Below are positions 12,086 to 24,830 of a stretch of DNA of 64,000 bases, in pieces (positions within the stretch are counted from its first letter, which is position 1; each line of letters starts with the position of its first letter). The translations under genes and the position numbers were made by a program. The stretch is taken from assembly GCA_018806985.1 (NCBI GenBank), contig JADANN010000361.1:186001-250000 (forward strand), read 5' to 3'. The DNA comes from Angiostrongylus vasorum. Taxonomy: Eukaryota > Nematoda > Chromadorea > Rhabditida > Metastrongylidae. Below the pieces are notes generated by a model. The model was given only the letters and a program-made list of their open reading frames with translations, ran no database searches and was not told the origin of the DNA.

Positions 12086-13380
12086 TGTTGTATTGTATTG
12101 TGTTTTTCTATGGAAGTAAATGTATGGTGTTTAACAACCTCGCGATTGCTGAACAAGAAAACGACGCATTCGTATTCCAATGCCGAGGTTAATAGAAAGT
12201 CGATCCTGGGAAATATTTGTTGCATTTCACAGTTGAGCATCACATATTCATCGGAAAGCGTAAAGAAAATGGTAAGCAGTTACTCGAGCAGCTACGTAGG
12301 TTTTCCCAGGTGAGGTTGATTAGCGTTTACCACACACAAATGAACACCAGTAAATGTTATACAGGTGTTTCGGGGCAAAATGGTCAACCTGCGTTCTATC
12401 TTATACAGATCCTCTTCACTCGTCTGTGTTTTCGAAGCAGTTATGAAGCCTTTCTACCTTGTTATTCCACATTTATTTTCACAGTTTACAGTTTATACCT
12501 ACACATGTGTGCATTATATAAGTTACTTTGTATCGGTCTTCTCACTTTTTTATAGCGATCGTGTAGAATCTAACGTTAACTTCGATATTTAGGAGCCAAA
12601 AAAACTTAATATTCGAGAAATCTGTTCTGGCTTTGTATCTATCGAATAAAAAAAACGTTCTTTATGGTATACCGTGAACATGTTGCTTTGATCCGGTTCC
12701 ATTGACGTCCCGTGCAACGCAAAACCAGATCACCTCTCACTGGTTGTCCCAATGATTGACCTCATAGGCAATAGCGCCCAATTTGAAAGGTACCGATGAT
12801 CGTCTGTTTTTAGCTTATTTGCTGTTTTCTTGAGTTCTGAGTGGACTTGCTAGAGCCGGTGTTCTCCACATGTAGTCAGCCTTGTCGGTGGGAAGGAATT
12901 CTCGTGGCAGATTCCCGCTATTAGTCGACTGATCGATTATTGCGAAACTGTGTAATAAACCGAATATAGAAATGAAATCAAAGGAATGAAAACTCGGCCG
13001 TTCGCTCAAGAACAATGTAAGATCGAGCATAAGCCAAATCTAGATGCATGTATTCCTCTAAGAAATAGAGAATTGATGTGTCGGAGTGCATTTGAAGAGA
13101 CAAGGAACTTTTCAATACACTTTATCAGTTTTGGTTAATAATCAGTGCCAATAGAGCTGCTTGGTCACTTTTACGATTCATTGTTTCACTGCACACTCAA
13201 TCACTATTCCTTGGATGTTCCTCGTATACCATAGTGCTTTTCCTTTTCATAGCAAGGAAATTATAGGCAGCGTGTGTCTATCATCGAAAGTTTCGCTTTT
13301 GATTTCATGTGTTATGCAACATTCCTTAACTTTTCTGTAGACCTTTTAGGTAGCTATAATGTTAAAGCGGTGACAGCGAT

Positions 13381-13391
13381 AGTTCTTAGTT
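13381..13391 (+). promoter_or_regulatory. candidate trans-splice acceptor before the Ig/FN3 start codon
   Basis: AGTTCTTAG ends two bases before the ATG of the signal-peptide exon. Nematode mRNAs often receive a spliced leader a few bases upstream of the start, and this fits. The acceptor is only moderately T-rich. Confidence 0.4.
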
Positions 13392-16300
13392 ATGAGGAAG
13401 CTCTTCGTAGTGGCACTTTTTTTATTCCTAATTCCGTTTACCAGTACTGAGTTTCGATCGCGTGAGTTCAATTTATTTCATGCAAAATTACCAAACAACA
13501 TTGCTTTTTCAATTTAAATTCGGTTCTCTTCGTTGGTGCTAAGCGAAATTTTAGAAACATTCGACTTACCTTCTCTATTCGTACACACTGACCAAATCTA
13601 TTTATTGCGAAAACTTCCCACGAATCTATCTTGCCAACTCAGCCCGGGATGGAGTGAGGTAATGTTTTTGTTGTGTTCGTAATAATTCGAAAATATCCAA
13701 CGTTACTACTTTTTATCGAAAATTGTAGTAATTCATGATATTTCTTCCTGTACAACAAGAACTGGGCGCATATGGCGCAGTGGGTGGAGGCGCACTGGGA
13801 CACACACATGGATGGGATCGGTCCCCCGCGCCCGTGGCTCACCAAGCCTTCCATCCCTCCGGGTTCGGCAGTTTGGTACCAGACTTGTGTGGGAGGATAT
13901 CATCATGGCTCGAAGCATCGATAGGCCACGGCGAGCCATTGTAAAGGCCAGATATGCATTCATTCACCTCCAAACGATGCTTAACGAAGTCGAATGCATT
14001 GAGCGTCATCCTTCCGGGATTGATCAACGCCAAGAGCTTCATCCTTTTATTTTACAACAAGAACTGTTTCAATTTGATTTGATTTCCCCTAGTGTATGTC
14101 ATACTTGTACTTGTCGGTCCACATGCTTTCAAGTTTTTTGGTCATATCCTACTTTATCCCTGTTTGATTAATGCTACAGCGTTCGATTTTCTATGATAAA
14201 CAGCGTGGTTCTTCCATAGTAGTAGAATTTTTAAGTGCAAGGTAAAAAGGGGCATGGAGTGCTAGCTACAAACATTGTAAATTCTTCTAAACTCATCTGC
14301 TTTTTTCTACAAAGCAGATAGGGAAAATGAAAGGCCTAATATGAAGTGGTATTAATTTCTTAATTTCTTCTAGATCACTGTTGAGGTGAATCCAAGAGTG
14401 ATGCTTGAGTAAGCGATAGAAACCAGGGAAAAAAAAACATCGCAAGTTTCCTTTTTTGTTGACTACTTAGCATGTCTAGTTTAGGTTCGAACACATGAGC
14501 TGAAAAATTCCAATTCAATTACATTTATTGCTTATGCTTTAAACAATTCTGTTACTTGATACTTGATACTTGAACGACCCGTCCTCACTAGTTGTGCGGG
14601 CCCCAGCATAATCACCATTTTTCGGAGATTTGCTAGTGAAGCCTTTGTGGTTCCATGGAATCCCGAGGACAGCCTGGCGAAAGTGTGCTCCAGGTCGTCA
14701 CCACGGCAGACAGTCGCAGCCCCTCGTGGATCAGAGGGAGATTTGCTCCTATGCGACTTTGATACCAGGACGGTGGTGGATCCTTGTATTGGTTTACTCT
14801 TAACTAGGCTTCTTGATGCAAACGCCGGACTCCTTCTCAGCTTAGGAAATGCTGCCAGGGGATGAATCCCCTGCTGTACATCGCAGTCCGACACCCAGGA
14901 ACACTTCCCAGCCACGATGAGGCGGTAAACCGTTGGGAGGAAACAATTCTGTTACATACTTTAATTGCCTACTCTAGATAGCATCTAGTTGTTAGATTTT
15001 AGGCCAAGTTCGACAGCGTTCACTGGCTAAAAGATGGCGAATCCCTTACTGAAATAGCGATGAACTTTGATAAGGAAGATTTTTCCATAAATGGATCCTT
15101 GTGAGTTAATTATTTGACATAGCCAATAACGTCATTAATATGAAATTCCTTTTTTTTTGCTTAATGATCTGTTTCTTTTAGACTGACCATCATCGGTGGC
15201 AAACAGAAACTAGAAGGAGATTACCAATGTGTTGCGCAAGTGTCTGGAGTTCGACTTTCCAATCGACAAGTCGTGAAGACCACTCTGGTTTCCGACCCTC
15301 TGAAGCTTAGACGGGCACGCATAACAAAGTTCGATCAAACCACCAACCATGTAAGAAAACAATTATCATAATTCCAAAAATATCAAATTTCATATTTCCT
15401 TCGTTTTTTGTCCGTTTTTTTTTCAAATCAAAAATTAGGGCACTATGTAGCTTCTTCGAAGGTCGCATTATCTCAATGTCTAAGCCAGTGGCCTAGAACT
15501 ACGTGATGGAATTCCACCAAATGATGTGAACGACCTCCTCATTTTTTCCTTTTCGAGTTAACATCGATATTCATGTTTATTAGTGTAAAAACAAAACAGT
15601 GCCACAAAGATCGAATGGATGCGAAAGAATACAAAATTGCATTGGAATAAACTCACCATGGATTCTTACAGGAAGCGCTGCACGTTGATTAGCTTTTGGA
15701 AAGAAACAGACTTTATTGTTAGTATCGAGGCCTGTGGCCATATAACTTCTTAGAGAATGTAGTATTTATCTTTACATTGACCATTGGCCTGTGCTAACCC
15801 CACATAAAAATTTTTTTTTCTCATCTGTCCAATGGGTCAGACATATTACTGGTCATATTTGATGAGGTATTATATTGCTATGAAGCCTACACGTGTAAGC
15901 ACTGAAATGAGCACTAAAGTTTTTAGTAATTGTGCAGAAACCTTGTTTCTTTTTCATTTCGTACATTCATACCATTGTATTCAATGTTTTTTAATCTACT
16001 GTTTCTGTATCATCGTTATTGTTGTCGTTGCTGTTGTCTCCTGCACACTTCAGGACAAAGTTTATTCAAATGAGCAAAAATCCAGGTATAGGAAAACCTT
16101 TGATTTCTAACTTATTTTAGTACGTACACGTGAAGCAGGGCCAAGTAGCGCGACTTCCATGTGCTGGGTTACCTGATGTCGTCCCAGGACCTGCTGAGAT
16201 CTGTTTTATAAAGAGTGAAATGGAGTCGGATGGATGCCTGAGCGACAAAGTTGACTCTATTTACCTTCCAACATCAACCGGAATGCAGATTTCGGTTGTT

Positions 16301-19300
16301 CAACCTCACCATGCTGGTGAATATTACTGTGTTGTCCGGAATGAATACACAAAACAAACGCGAAAAAGTCCGCGTTATGTCAAGTTAAGGGTGAGGTGTT
16401 GTTCGCAAACGTTGTAGCTTAAGAAGTTGAGTTTTTCTTTCGTTTACCAAAAGGTTGTTTAGGTCGATAAGGCGGGAAACGGAACTTTTTCTGGGTCGCC
16501 TGATCCTCCTCAATTGTTGTTTCCTAGTAAAGAGAATCGCCCTGATAACCCAATCGTTGTAGACGTCGTCGCTGGTCAGGATGTCATACTAGAGTGTGTG
16601 TTTGTCGATGCAAAAGTTATTTGGATAAAGGTCTGGTTTTTATAATCAAAAGGGGAAGACTAGTTGACATTTAAAGAACCGGTGATTTCCTTTTAGGTCG
16701 GAGGCATAACGCCACAAATATCGTTGACGGACGACGAAGCGAGGCTTAGACAAATATGGGGAAATCTGAGGATCCGTCAAGTCACTCAAGGTTGGTTGCT
16801 TTGGTTCCTTCGTTAATAGTGAATTTAGTTGCCCTTCCCATCGTCACCGTCAGTCTGAGTTCAGAAGACTCTGGAATTTACTCATGCCATGGGCTGTCTC
16901 CTTTCGATGACTCTCCTTCATTGCAAGAAGACGACCACCCAAAGGTGTACTACACATTGGTTGTTCATGCCCCTACTGATGTTCATCTTGAAATGAATCA
17001 AAATGTGCGCGATAAGAGTTGGCAGGTACGACTTCGTTATTTGGATTTTTTGAATCAACATTGGATTTTGCAGAAACTTTAACGCAGTAGTCAGCTTTAT
17101 TGATTTTAAAGTGCAAAAACAACTATGTAAAGACCGATCCATGAAACTTTGTTCTGTCACTGGCAACTATTTGATTACCTACTTACTTGTTACTTGACAT
17201 ATGAATGAGCCGTCCTCACTGGATGTGCGGGCCTCAGCGTAACCTCGATTTTTCGAAGACTTACTGGTTAAGCCATTGTGGTTCGCTGGAATCCCGTGAT
17301 CAGCCTGGCCAAAGTGTGCCCCAGGTCGTCACCACAACAGACAGTCGCAGCCCTTGTGGATCAGAGGGAGATTTGCCACCATGCGACTTTGATATCAGGA
17401 CGATGGTGGATCGTGGTATTGGTTTACTCTTAGCTAGGCTTCCTTGTGGAAACGCCGGACTCCTTCTCTTCTTCTTTTGAGACCCTGTTAGGGGATGAAT
17501 CCCCCACTGTACATCGCAGTCCGACTTTTTGATTACAACCGAAAACGTAGATTCTGCTTACTCACACTTAGTTATCCAATAGTTCTGGAGCCAAATGATT
17601 AGCATTTTAAACAGATTTCGGTAAGGAGGTAGCATAAATCTGTTTGAACACGTTAGCTGACAAAAATTGATCGCTAGCGTTCTCTCGGGAGAGTGTCTTA
17701 ACATATTCTGGACAACTACATTTATTTCACTGCAGACGTGGCCAAATATGGTGTTGCGTTTCAACTTTAAACAACATATTTGAGCTCATAGTGAACTTTA
17801 TCAACTGAAATGAAAATCACTGGAATATAAATATTTTTATTGACAAGGTTTCGGCTTTTTTTTAAAAATTCTCCCACGATCAAACACATATTTCCGAACA
17901 CACAGGTCACCTTTTCTCACTTTTTTGTTGCTCGAATCTGAGCCCGAAGTACTGAACTGATTGAACAAACGGGATTTTGTCCAGAAGAACAGGATGATAT
18001 ACTCAATTGCGTCGTTGTTGTTGACGCTTGCCGCGCTTCCATGAATAAATTCATCAACGAAGGTGGCTAGACTTTCATTTAGGTTGGGCTTTTAATTGAG
18101 GGCTCTCTTTTCTTCACAGATGTCGATGAATGCTGGTCAAGTTATTGATTCTTTATGGAATCTAAGGATAGCTCCACTACGTCGTACCTAGAACTAGGCA
18201 GTCGTACCCCCTTTTGTCATCGGAATAAGCTTTTCCGGAGCAATTCTGGTTTTAGTTTGCCAAATCCAGTGGCAAGAGGGTTTGGTTATCTTGGAGTGAT
18301 GTCAAAACAGCAGCTATTTGTGTATCGAACGGTGTCAGTAACCAGTGCTCCTCTTGCGCCCTTGTTAATATTTTATTGCAATCAAAAACAAGCATGATCG
18401 CTAATCTGTTGATGACAATGACAAAGAATTTGTGTTAATTTGTTCAAAGAGAAGTGAGAACAGATTTCTGACAAAGCTAGTCATTTCACATTCGTTAGCC
18501 GTTTCCATCAAAGATAAATTCCAGTTATCGTGCTTTGTGAAGAATCTCCGTTATGAAATCCCTATGGTTTATGTTAACGGCACGACGTTGATTGACGCCA
18601 TTGGTCAGATGGGTGTGGCTTCATCTACCAACTTTTACAGCAATCCCGTCAACGCTACTATCAGAATTAGAAGCAACTACAGTGGAAGTGTTCAGGTATT
18701 CGAAAGCTGTTTATAAGCTTTGGTGTTGTAGGCGGCATTGTGATAAAAATCGAATTACTGCTATGTTCAAATGCTTTTGCCAACACTGATGTCATTTATC
18801 TTAATTATGATGTTACTCTTCATGCATCTGTTGCAATAACTCATAATGAAAACTGGGAATTAGTAAGCTGCTATCTTACTGCATGTATTGATGATTTTTG
18901 ATGTCTCATTAGATCGGCAATTGCTCAAATTTCCGCTTGTTAGACTACAATCGAATAGAAATTGCTTATAAACGAGTTGGAGCGGCAAGGAAATAATATC
19001 TGCTTAAAACAACGAGTTTGAGGGAGAGGTCGGGTTCAGTGTTTAATCTATCGCAAGCCAATATTCTTGATTGTACTGAATTTTAGTTAACTGTCAATAA
19101 TATTCTGACAATTAGACTGTTTAGCGTATTGATGGCTTATGAAGCTAATAGAAGAGACTTCGACCGATTGCTGCTAGGGATATGAGCTTTTTCTTCTGAA
19201 AAATTGCTTTGGTTTGAAACTTGTTTAAGGCCGTAGTTACCAAAATTAAGGAAGGACGGTGGTTTTTTTTTCAAGAGTTCTAGTCCAAGTATGGCAGCTC

Positions 19301-22300
19301 ATTCGAGACATGAACCACGATAAAAAAAGGCGAAACAGAAAACGATTTGTAGACACCAGAATATTAGAGTTTTGTCGTAATCGGATGAGTAGACTTATAT
19401 CTGTTCAGCAAAGATGTATTATTTGAACGGTTCGTGCTTAAATTAATCAAGTTTTTTGTCGCCGAGTTATATTGATTCAAGGTCGAAAGGTTAAGCTATT
19501 TTTTGGAAATTTGTCCATTTAATATTTGTCATCGCGGATATGTTAAACAGTATTAAATGGCATTGCGTTCATAGACTGGTTTGTAATGTACAAACGTTTT
19601 GAAACAATGTGTATGTTGGGCAAAACTATCCAATTTCTCTTAATCCGAACTGTATATGATGTGTTGCTTGCAGTGTATCTCACGGCCGGCAATGGATGAG
19701 GCAGAGGTCTATGGTTCTGGTTTAGAGCGAGGTCGTTCGCATAACCTCTACGTGGTTAGCAGTCCCAGTAGCGATCATTTGATTAAACAAGGCCCAGTGA
19801 ACGTCACTGCCTCTATTGGTGATGACGTCGAACTAATTTGTCTCGTGATTCAACGTGTTAACTCAAAATACTGGTTAAAAGGTGCGTTCATTAAGACGTC
19901 TTTGAGAACTTTGTCTGACTGAATTTTCTAAGCAGTTAATCTATTCAGTTTTACTTAGACGGGTCATTTGTGCCATTTGGTGCTGCTAGGACACAGCGAG
20001 TCGGTTCAAACAGTCTGAAAATCCATAAAGTGGAGAAGAAAGATGAAGGATGGTACACGTGTGTGGTGGTTGGCGAAGGATCGGAAAAAAGTGAACAGCA
20101 AGCGTATCTCAGTATTACTGAGCGTACAACAACACCACCATTTTCCGCTTCAACGGATTTTCACGTCAATAAAAAGGTAAGCTCTAGAAAGTAAGACCGT
20201 CTTTTGGACATTATATCTTTAAAAACAAGGAGAGGTGTCGAAATTAATGATGCATGATTGTTCAGTTCTTCTTGAAGCAAAGTATTTTATTAGAAAAACG
20301 ATTTTGTCACCATGGAGGATGTTCGAGGCTTCGTGACGGGCCCGCATGTCCGAATTCAGTGGTCAGTTATTGGAAAAATGGAAGCATTAACGTCAATCGC
20401 GGGTTTCAAGTGAGTAAGATTATCGGAAGAATTGGCAAAACTTAGGAAATAATGACGAAGTTGAGCTATGCTGGCGTTCAGGATTGAGCTTCAGACCGAA
20501 GGTGCTCTCAACGATTCGTGGATTGAAGCAGATAGCGTGGATAGTCATGTACGCGCCACCACAATCAAAGACCTTGTTCCAAACAATCGGTGAGTGAAAA
20601 AAGATCGAAGAATTCTTTCTATCTTCTAATTATGTTGCCTCCCACTTTTGGTTGTTTTCACAAATCTTGGGTATATTTGTATTCGCATCTTTCATGTTTC
20701 CTGCATACTTACTTGGACGACCCGTCCTCAATGGTTGTGCAGGTCCCGGCGTACTCCCCACTTTTCTTAGTTTTGCTGGTCTAGCCTTGTGTTTCCCTAG
20801 AGTTCCGAGGTCAACCTGGCCAAAGTCTGCCCCAGGTCGCCACCACCACAGGCAATTGCTGGAGGATCAGAGAGAAATTTGCCGCCATGCGACTAGTTTA
20901 ATACCAGGACAGTGATAGATCCTGGCATTCGGTGTTAGCTGGGCTTCCTGATGGAAATGCCGGACTCCTCAGCTTGAGAGACTTGCTGGGGGGATGAATA
21001 CCCCTTCTGTACATCACATCCCGACACCCAGGAACACCTCACAGTCACGATGGGGCGGTAAACCGCCCGGAGGTTCCTGCATAAGAAGAGCAATACTCTT
21101 TACGAAGTTTCAAGTTTAGCATGTATCTTAATTCTCTTTTATTACGAAACATTGTCACCATCTGAACTAAAGACTTCAAGTGTAATAGGTTAAAGAATTT
21201 TATTTAGAGCTAGAGGTGAAATATGTACGTTGTTCTTTTAGAAGTTCTACCACATCTTTTCTTTAATGCACAAGCTGTAAGAGATATTAAGGTATCAATT
21301 CCGCGTCAAATTAGTGAAAGATGATGGTTCGTCATTCCTGAGTAACTCTACTAGTTGGATGACAGTGAATTTGCCCGTAGGTGACACACTTCCTATGGAG
21401 CCTGAGGTATGCGTTGTAGCAGTAATCGGGTTGTGTACTTTCAATATTTCATCTACATCTATTCTTTTAGAGCATAGGAAATATGCCTACAACTTATTGT
21501 AGTATGTAACAGAAAAAATGAATGATCTCCATAACAAAATCGAGCTTAACGTTCATTGTATTTAAGCGCAGATATGACACAGAAATAATAAAATTTGAAG
21601 AGCACCTCAGTGGAGCCTCAAAAGAAAAATATGAATTAAAATAAGGATTTCCAACCATCTTGATCTTCTATCGCTTTTGAGAAACAGTCTGTTGAGTATT
21701 TTGTATTCACCTCTGAGTAGTTTGCTTAAGATCACAAGTTCCACATTATTGAATTCGACTTCCGTCAAGTTGACCTGGGTGGCCAGAGCGGTTAGTGCCA
21801 ATGCAAAACCACGGAATTTCCTTGTAACGTATGCTGTTATTAACTCAAGAAACCCGCAAGTGGTGAGCCCATTTCGATATCATTTGTGTTTATAAGTTTT
21901 TTATTTCCATAGTGCAGTTATGAGGGAGTATGTCATACAGCGATGTTCTTTCCTCAAAATTTCTAGATGCTGTCATAATGTTTACCATACCTTAATGTAT
22001 CATCGATTATTTTCAATTACCTATTTAGTACATCAAGTCCAGCCAATAATTCCATTATCGTGTTGGCGACGATGCCTGATTTTGGTTGGACAACGCGTTG
22101 GGTGACACCTGTTTTTCATAGAGCGCATTGCGAATGGAAATCAACGCTTACCATGCTTTGACAGCTTACCGTCGTCCCCCATCGGTGGTACAGCCGAGGC
22201 GATATCTTAGTAGTTTCTTCACAATCTCCGTGACCAAAGCATCATACGCGTAGGAGGGACGATTTTTTATGAATTGCAAGCTTTATGTACACCCTTTTTT

Positions 22301-24448
22301 GGATCATGCCTAGCACATAATTAGTGGTTTTAATCGATTGAATACAAAATAGCAAGAGAAAACTCAATTCTACAAAATAAACAGCTGGAAGAAATACATC
22401 AAATAAGTGCGCACTTTCTGTTGTGTCTTCTCCCTACTCACGCATTTTAATCTGCGAATCGTCGCGGTTGTGTTAAGACTGATAACCTTGATACCACTTG
22501 AATCCGCCTACATTTCTGAGGTGCGTATTTGAACTAAAACGTATATTATATTGATTTCTTCGATAGAGACTCTTCCTCACAGTTTTAAACACAGTTCTTT
22601 GGAGATTGGAAAAGCCATTCTTTGGAGATTGGAAAAGCCATTAGCTCAAAGTCACTATTTGTGAACAATTGCCGCTTATTAAGAATTATTTTCAGCGTCA
22701 TGTTGGAGGAAATGACACAGAAATTATTATTGATGGACTGCAAGCAAACGAAACTTACGAATTCTCTGTTACTGCAGAAAATCACGCTGGGAAAGGTCCA
22801 TCCAGTTCAAAGGTCACTGTAAATATGACAAGTGAGTTCCTGTAATGCTCCTAGGTTTTTTAACTGAAACCTAGAAATACAGTGATGGTATTGACTGACA
22901 CTAACTTGTAACGAAAAACTTATCACTGCTGTGCTACAAAAAATAATATACCGTAATTCGATGTCTTTCTTTCGAGCTCTCTTATTCACTTAAAGTTTGT
23001 TTTCAGAATTCATTTGACGTCTAAGACTTCACAGCATGTTTATTTTAGGATTCCACGGTGGAATGAGATTCTTTTGGTTCTTCAGCAAATTCCTTGAAAG
23101 TGGATTTACCGTTCAGAGTTTGGCTTTAATTATCACTGGTTTTCTTCTCACACTTTTCGTTCTTCTTATTTGCTGTGTCGTTTGCTGCAGCATTCGTGGC
23201 CAAAACAAGGAAAACTATTTGTTTAGATCTGCTAATGGCAAATTTCTGGACACCTCATATCGAATATTTAACGAACAGAAGGTGCATAAATCTCGGATGG
23301 CTGATGACACTGTGGATCTATACGGCATTGATTTAATGGATGAACGCTCTCCTCTTAAAGCTGTAAGTTAATTATCGATGTGCAAATGAAATAAGATCCG
23401 TGAGCTTGAATTGGGTACTTTCTCGATGGAGATATCACCATGATTTCTTAGGTCTCTGAATATCTGTAAAAAGAAATGTTAGCAGCATCACTTAACTGAT
23501 CTTTTGCGATAGGATCCTACTATCTGGTACCACTTAAGCTGAACGAGCTTTTTTCGCATATTTTTTTCTGTTCAGAAGCAAGACGAGAACTTTTCAACTA
23601 CTAGGAAAAAATTTCATTTCTCTGGTGTTCTCCCAAATTTGTACGGCACGGAGGATAACGCACTGAACAATGATTGCGAGGATCCCACATATGATCCAAC
23701 TTGTGTGATCACTGGTAAACATTGGTAGGAGTTGAGTGCCAGTAGTAGACTACTGTACAGTTTGTCTCTTGTTTGAGGTGTAGAAATGTGTGAAACAAAG
23801 ACGCGTGGATGCCACACCCCCGATAGCGATACCTCTCATGAAATGCTATTCTCACATAGGAATGGTGCCATTTTCACTTCTCCTCAGGTGTGAGCTTATC
23901 TCAGCATAACACATTTAGGTTTTCAGAATCAAACCTAGAAAACAATTTGATTATACATTGCGTGAACTCCTGAAGTGAACGTGGAGTTCGTTTATATTAT
24001 TAATAGATAAAATCCTTTCTGAACAAGTTTCTTTATAGGTGAACATTTCGCAACGCACGGTGGGGTACAGGTGTCCAAATTCACTTTTTTGTTCTTCTGC
24101 TGGAACGGCATCTTCACTCACCGACACAACAAGTAGTGGATTAGTTAGTACTCAACGTGCCTGTGATTCCCCATTAAATCAACCGTAAGTCTTGTCATAC
24201 ATTCACGATCTGCAATAGTTTGTGTAGAAATGCCGACTATTTCCTACAAGTTTGCTAATAGTGCTGACAAAACTGTTTTCAGGACTGATGGCAGTGACCA
24301 AGGAGCTCGATACGGTGATGTTTCGCGGAACAGTCAAGTATCATCAACTGACGTTCAACCAAAAGTACCAATGCAAACATTTAAGTCATCCTATACGACA
24401 TTCCTCACCTCTGATTCATGTGGCCGAAAAGGTGATACTGTAGAATGA
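13392..24448 (+). CDS. Ig/fibronectin-III single-pass membrane receptor or adhesion protein
   Basis: Exons: 13392-13461, 13555-13658, 15003-15100, 15182-15350, 16121-16390, 16463-16630, 16697-16790, 16865-17025, 17906-18062, 18120-18344, 18499-18695, 19674-19881, 19959-20176, 20294-20409, 20482-20589, 21292-21406, 21731-21862, 22696-22831, 23049-23362, 23576-23714, 23784-23887, 24039-24184, 24283-24448. They total 3615 nt (1205 codons) and all phases agree. Order: signal peptide (MRKLFVVALFLFLIPFTST); about six Ig-like regions (Cys...Trp...YxC, e.g. VHWLKDG with GDYQC, DSGIYSC, GWYTC); FN3 domains at about 714-815 (YQFRV) and 827-915 (TYEFSV); a membrane helix at about 939-961; a 240-residue cytosolic tail without kinase motif. 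TGA codons interrupt residues 390 and 440. The donor after 18344 is weak. Likely a neuronal or epithelial recognition protein (inference); the orthologue was not identified. Confidence 0.88.
13765..14052 (+). mobile_element. SINE family 1 in intron of the Ig/FN3 gene
   Basis: Full-length copy with a TGGCGCAGTGG A-box and a GGGATCGGTCCC B-box region. The ends are fixed by the identical 14-mer TACAACAAGAACTG at 13751-13764 and 14053-14066. It lies in the 1.34-kb intron between the second and third exons, in the gene's own orientation. Confidence 0.9.
14556..14940 (-). mobile_element. SINE family 2, full length with 15-bp target duplication
   Basis: A 385-bp element flanked by AAACAATTCTGTTAC at 14541-14555 and 14941-14955. 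Read on the minus strand it starts CCTCCCAACGG and ends in tandem CAAGTAT units, a short-repeat tail typical of RTE-mobilised elements. Near its 5' end there are weak A- and B-box-like stretches (TGGCTGGGAAG, GGATTCATCCC), so a tRNA origin is possible. It sits in the same intron as the preceding family 1 copy, antisense to the gene. Confidence 0.88.
17179..17527 (-). mobile_element. SINE family 2, 5'-truncated
   Basis: Same family as 14556-14940. The minus-strand 5' end (the CCTCCCAACGG...GTGTTCCTGGG part) is missing, while the CAAGTAAC tail is present. Flanking duplication TTTGATTAC at 17170-17178 and 17528-17536. Truncation at one end only supports target-primed reverse transcription from the CAAGTAT end. 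It is intronic and antisense to the Ig/FN3 gene. Confidence 0.85.
20708..21073 (-). mobile_element. SINE family 2 with 10-bp target duplication
   Basis: A full-length but more diverged copy bounded by TTCCTGCATA at 20698-20707 and 21074-21083. It lies in the intron that splits the first FN3 domain, between the exons ending at 20589 and starting at 21292, antisense to the gene. Confidence 0.85.
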
Positions 24449-24830
24449 ATGCTAATCTTTACTTGAATATTCACGCTTGGCACGTGTTCTGTTCGTTCGT
24501 TTGTACAATTATGCCTTACATGAAAACTTCTTTGATATCTTATCGTCCTCTATTGATCTCATGTTTATCAGGACGAACCACTGTAACATAATACTATTAC
24601 TGTGTTTGCCATTGTGTGGCTTTCATGTTGAGTCATATGCGCATTTTGTCATTCATCTTTGCTCGGTGCCTTCCTAATCATTCTTTAGTTTTGTACTTAA
24701 TCAACTACTTCATGTTGTATCCGATTTTTTACAGTCAACACTACCTGAATTCAGGAATCTCGGTTGTTATATATGTCGTTCCTCTATTCTCTGGTTGTAC
24801 AGCAGTAAATACCTATGTTCAAGGAATAAA
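24449..24830 (+). terminator. 3' UTR of the Ig/FN3 gene with polyadenylation signal
   Basis: After the TGA stop at 24446-24448 the first canonical AATAAA on this strand is at 24825-24830, giving a UTR of about 400 nt. No SECIS-type stem-loop was recognised by eye. Confidence 0.45.

Larger units (their letters stand above)
10834..12112. mobile_element. Penelope-like element arranged as a large inverted repeat
   Basis: The left arm (10834-11318) is the inverted copy of the right arm (11627-12112). Each is about 485 bp with few mismatches, and the spacer is 308 bp. The spacer plus the start of the right arm encode the C-terminal GIY-YIG endonuclease of a PLE. Both arms end in hammerhead-like sequence pointing outward (10861-10905 minus; 12044-12085 plus). 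The right-arm copy of the frame has one extra T near 11690 compared with the left arm, which truncates the protein. The reverse transcriptase part is absent. Confidence 0.85.

Noticed and set aside
14374..14408. Small extra exon in the Ig/FN3 gene
   Set aside because: It has plausible splice sites and reads ITVEVNPRVMLE, but its phase cannot join the exon at 15003, whereas 13658 joins 15003 directly in phase with a sensible Ig domain.
17939..18148. Selenoprotein interpretation of the two TGA codons
   Set aside because: No SECIS-like structure was recognised in the 3' UTR, the positions do not resemble redox motifs, and nematodes of this group are known to have very few selenoproteins. Mutation or unusual splicing is simpler.
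20263..20409. Longer version of the FN3 exon starting at 20263
   Set aside because: That start forces another frame. Entry at 20294 after TTTTATTAG is in phase with both neighbours and restores the FN3 pattern.
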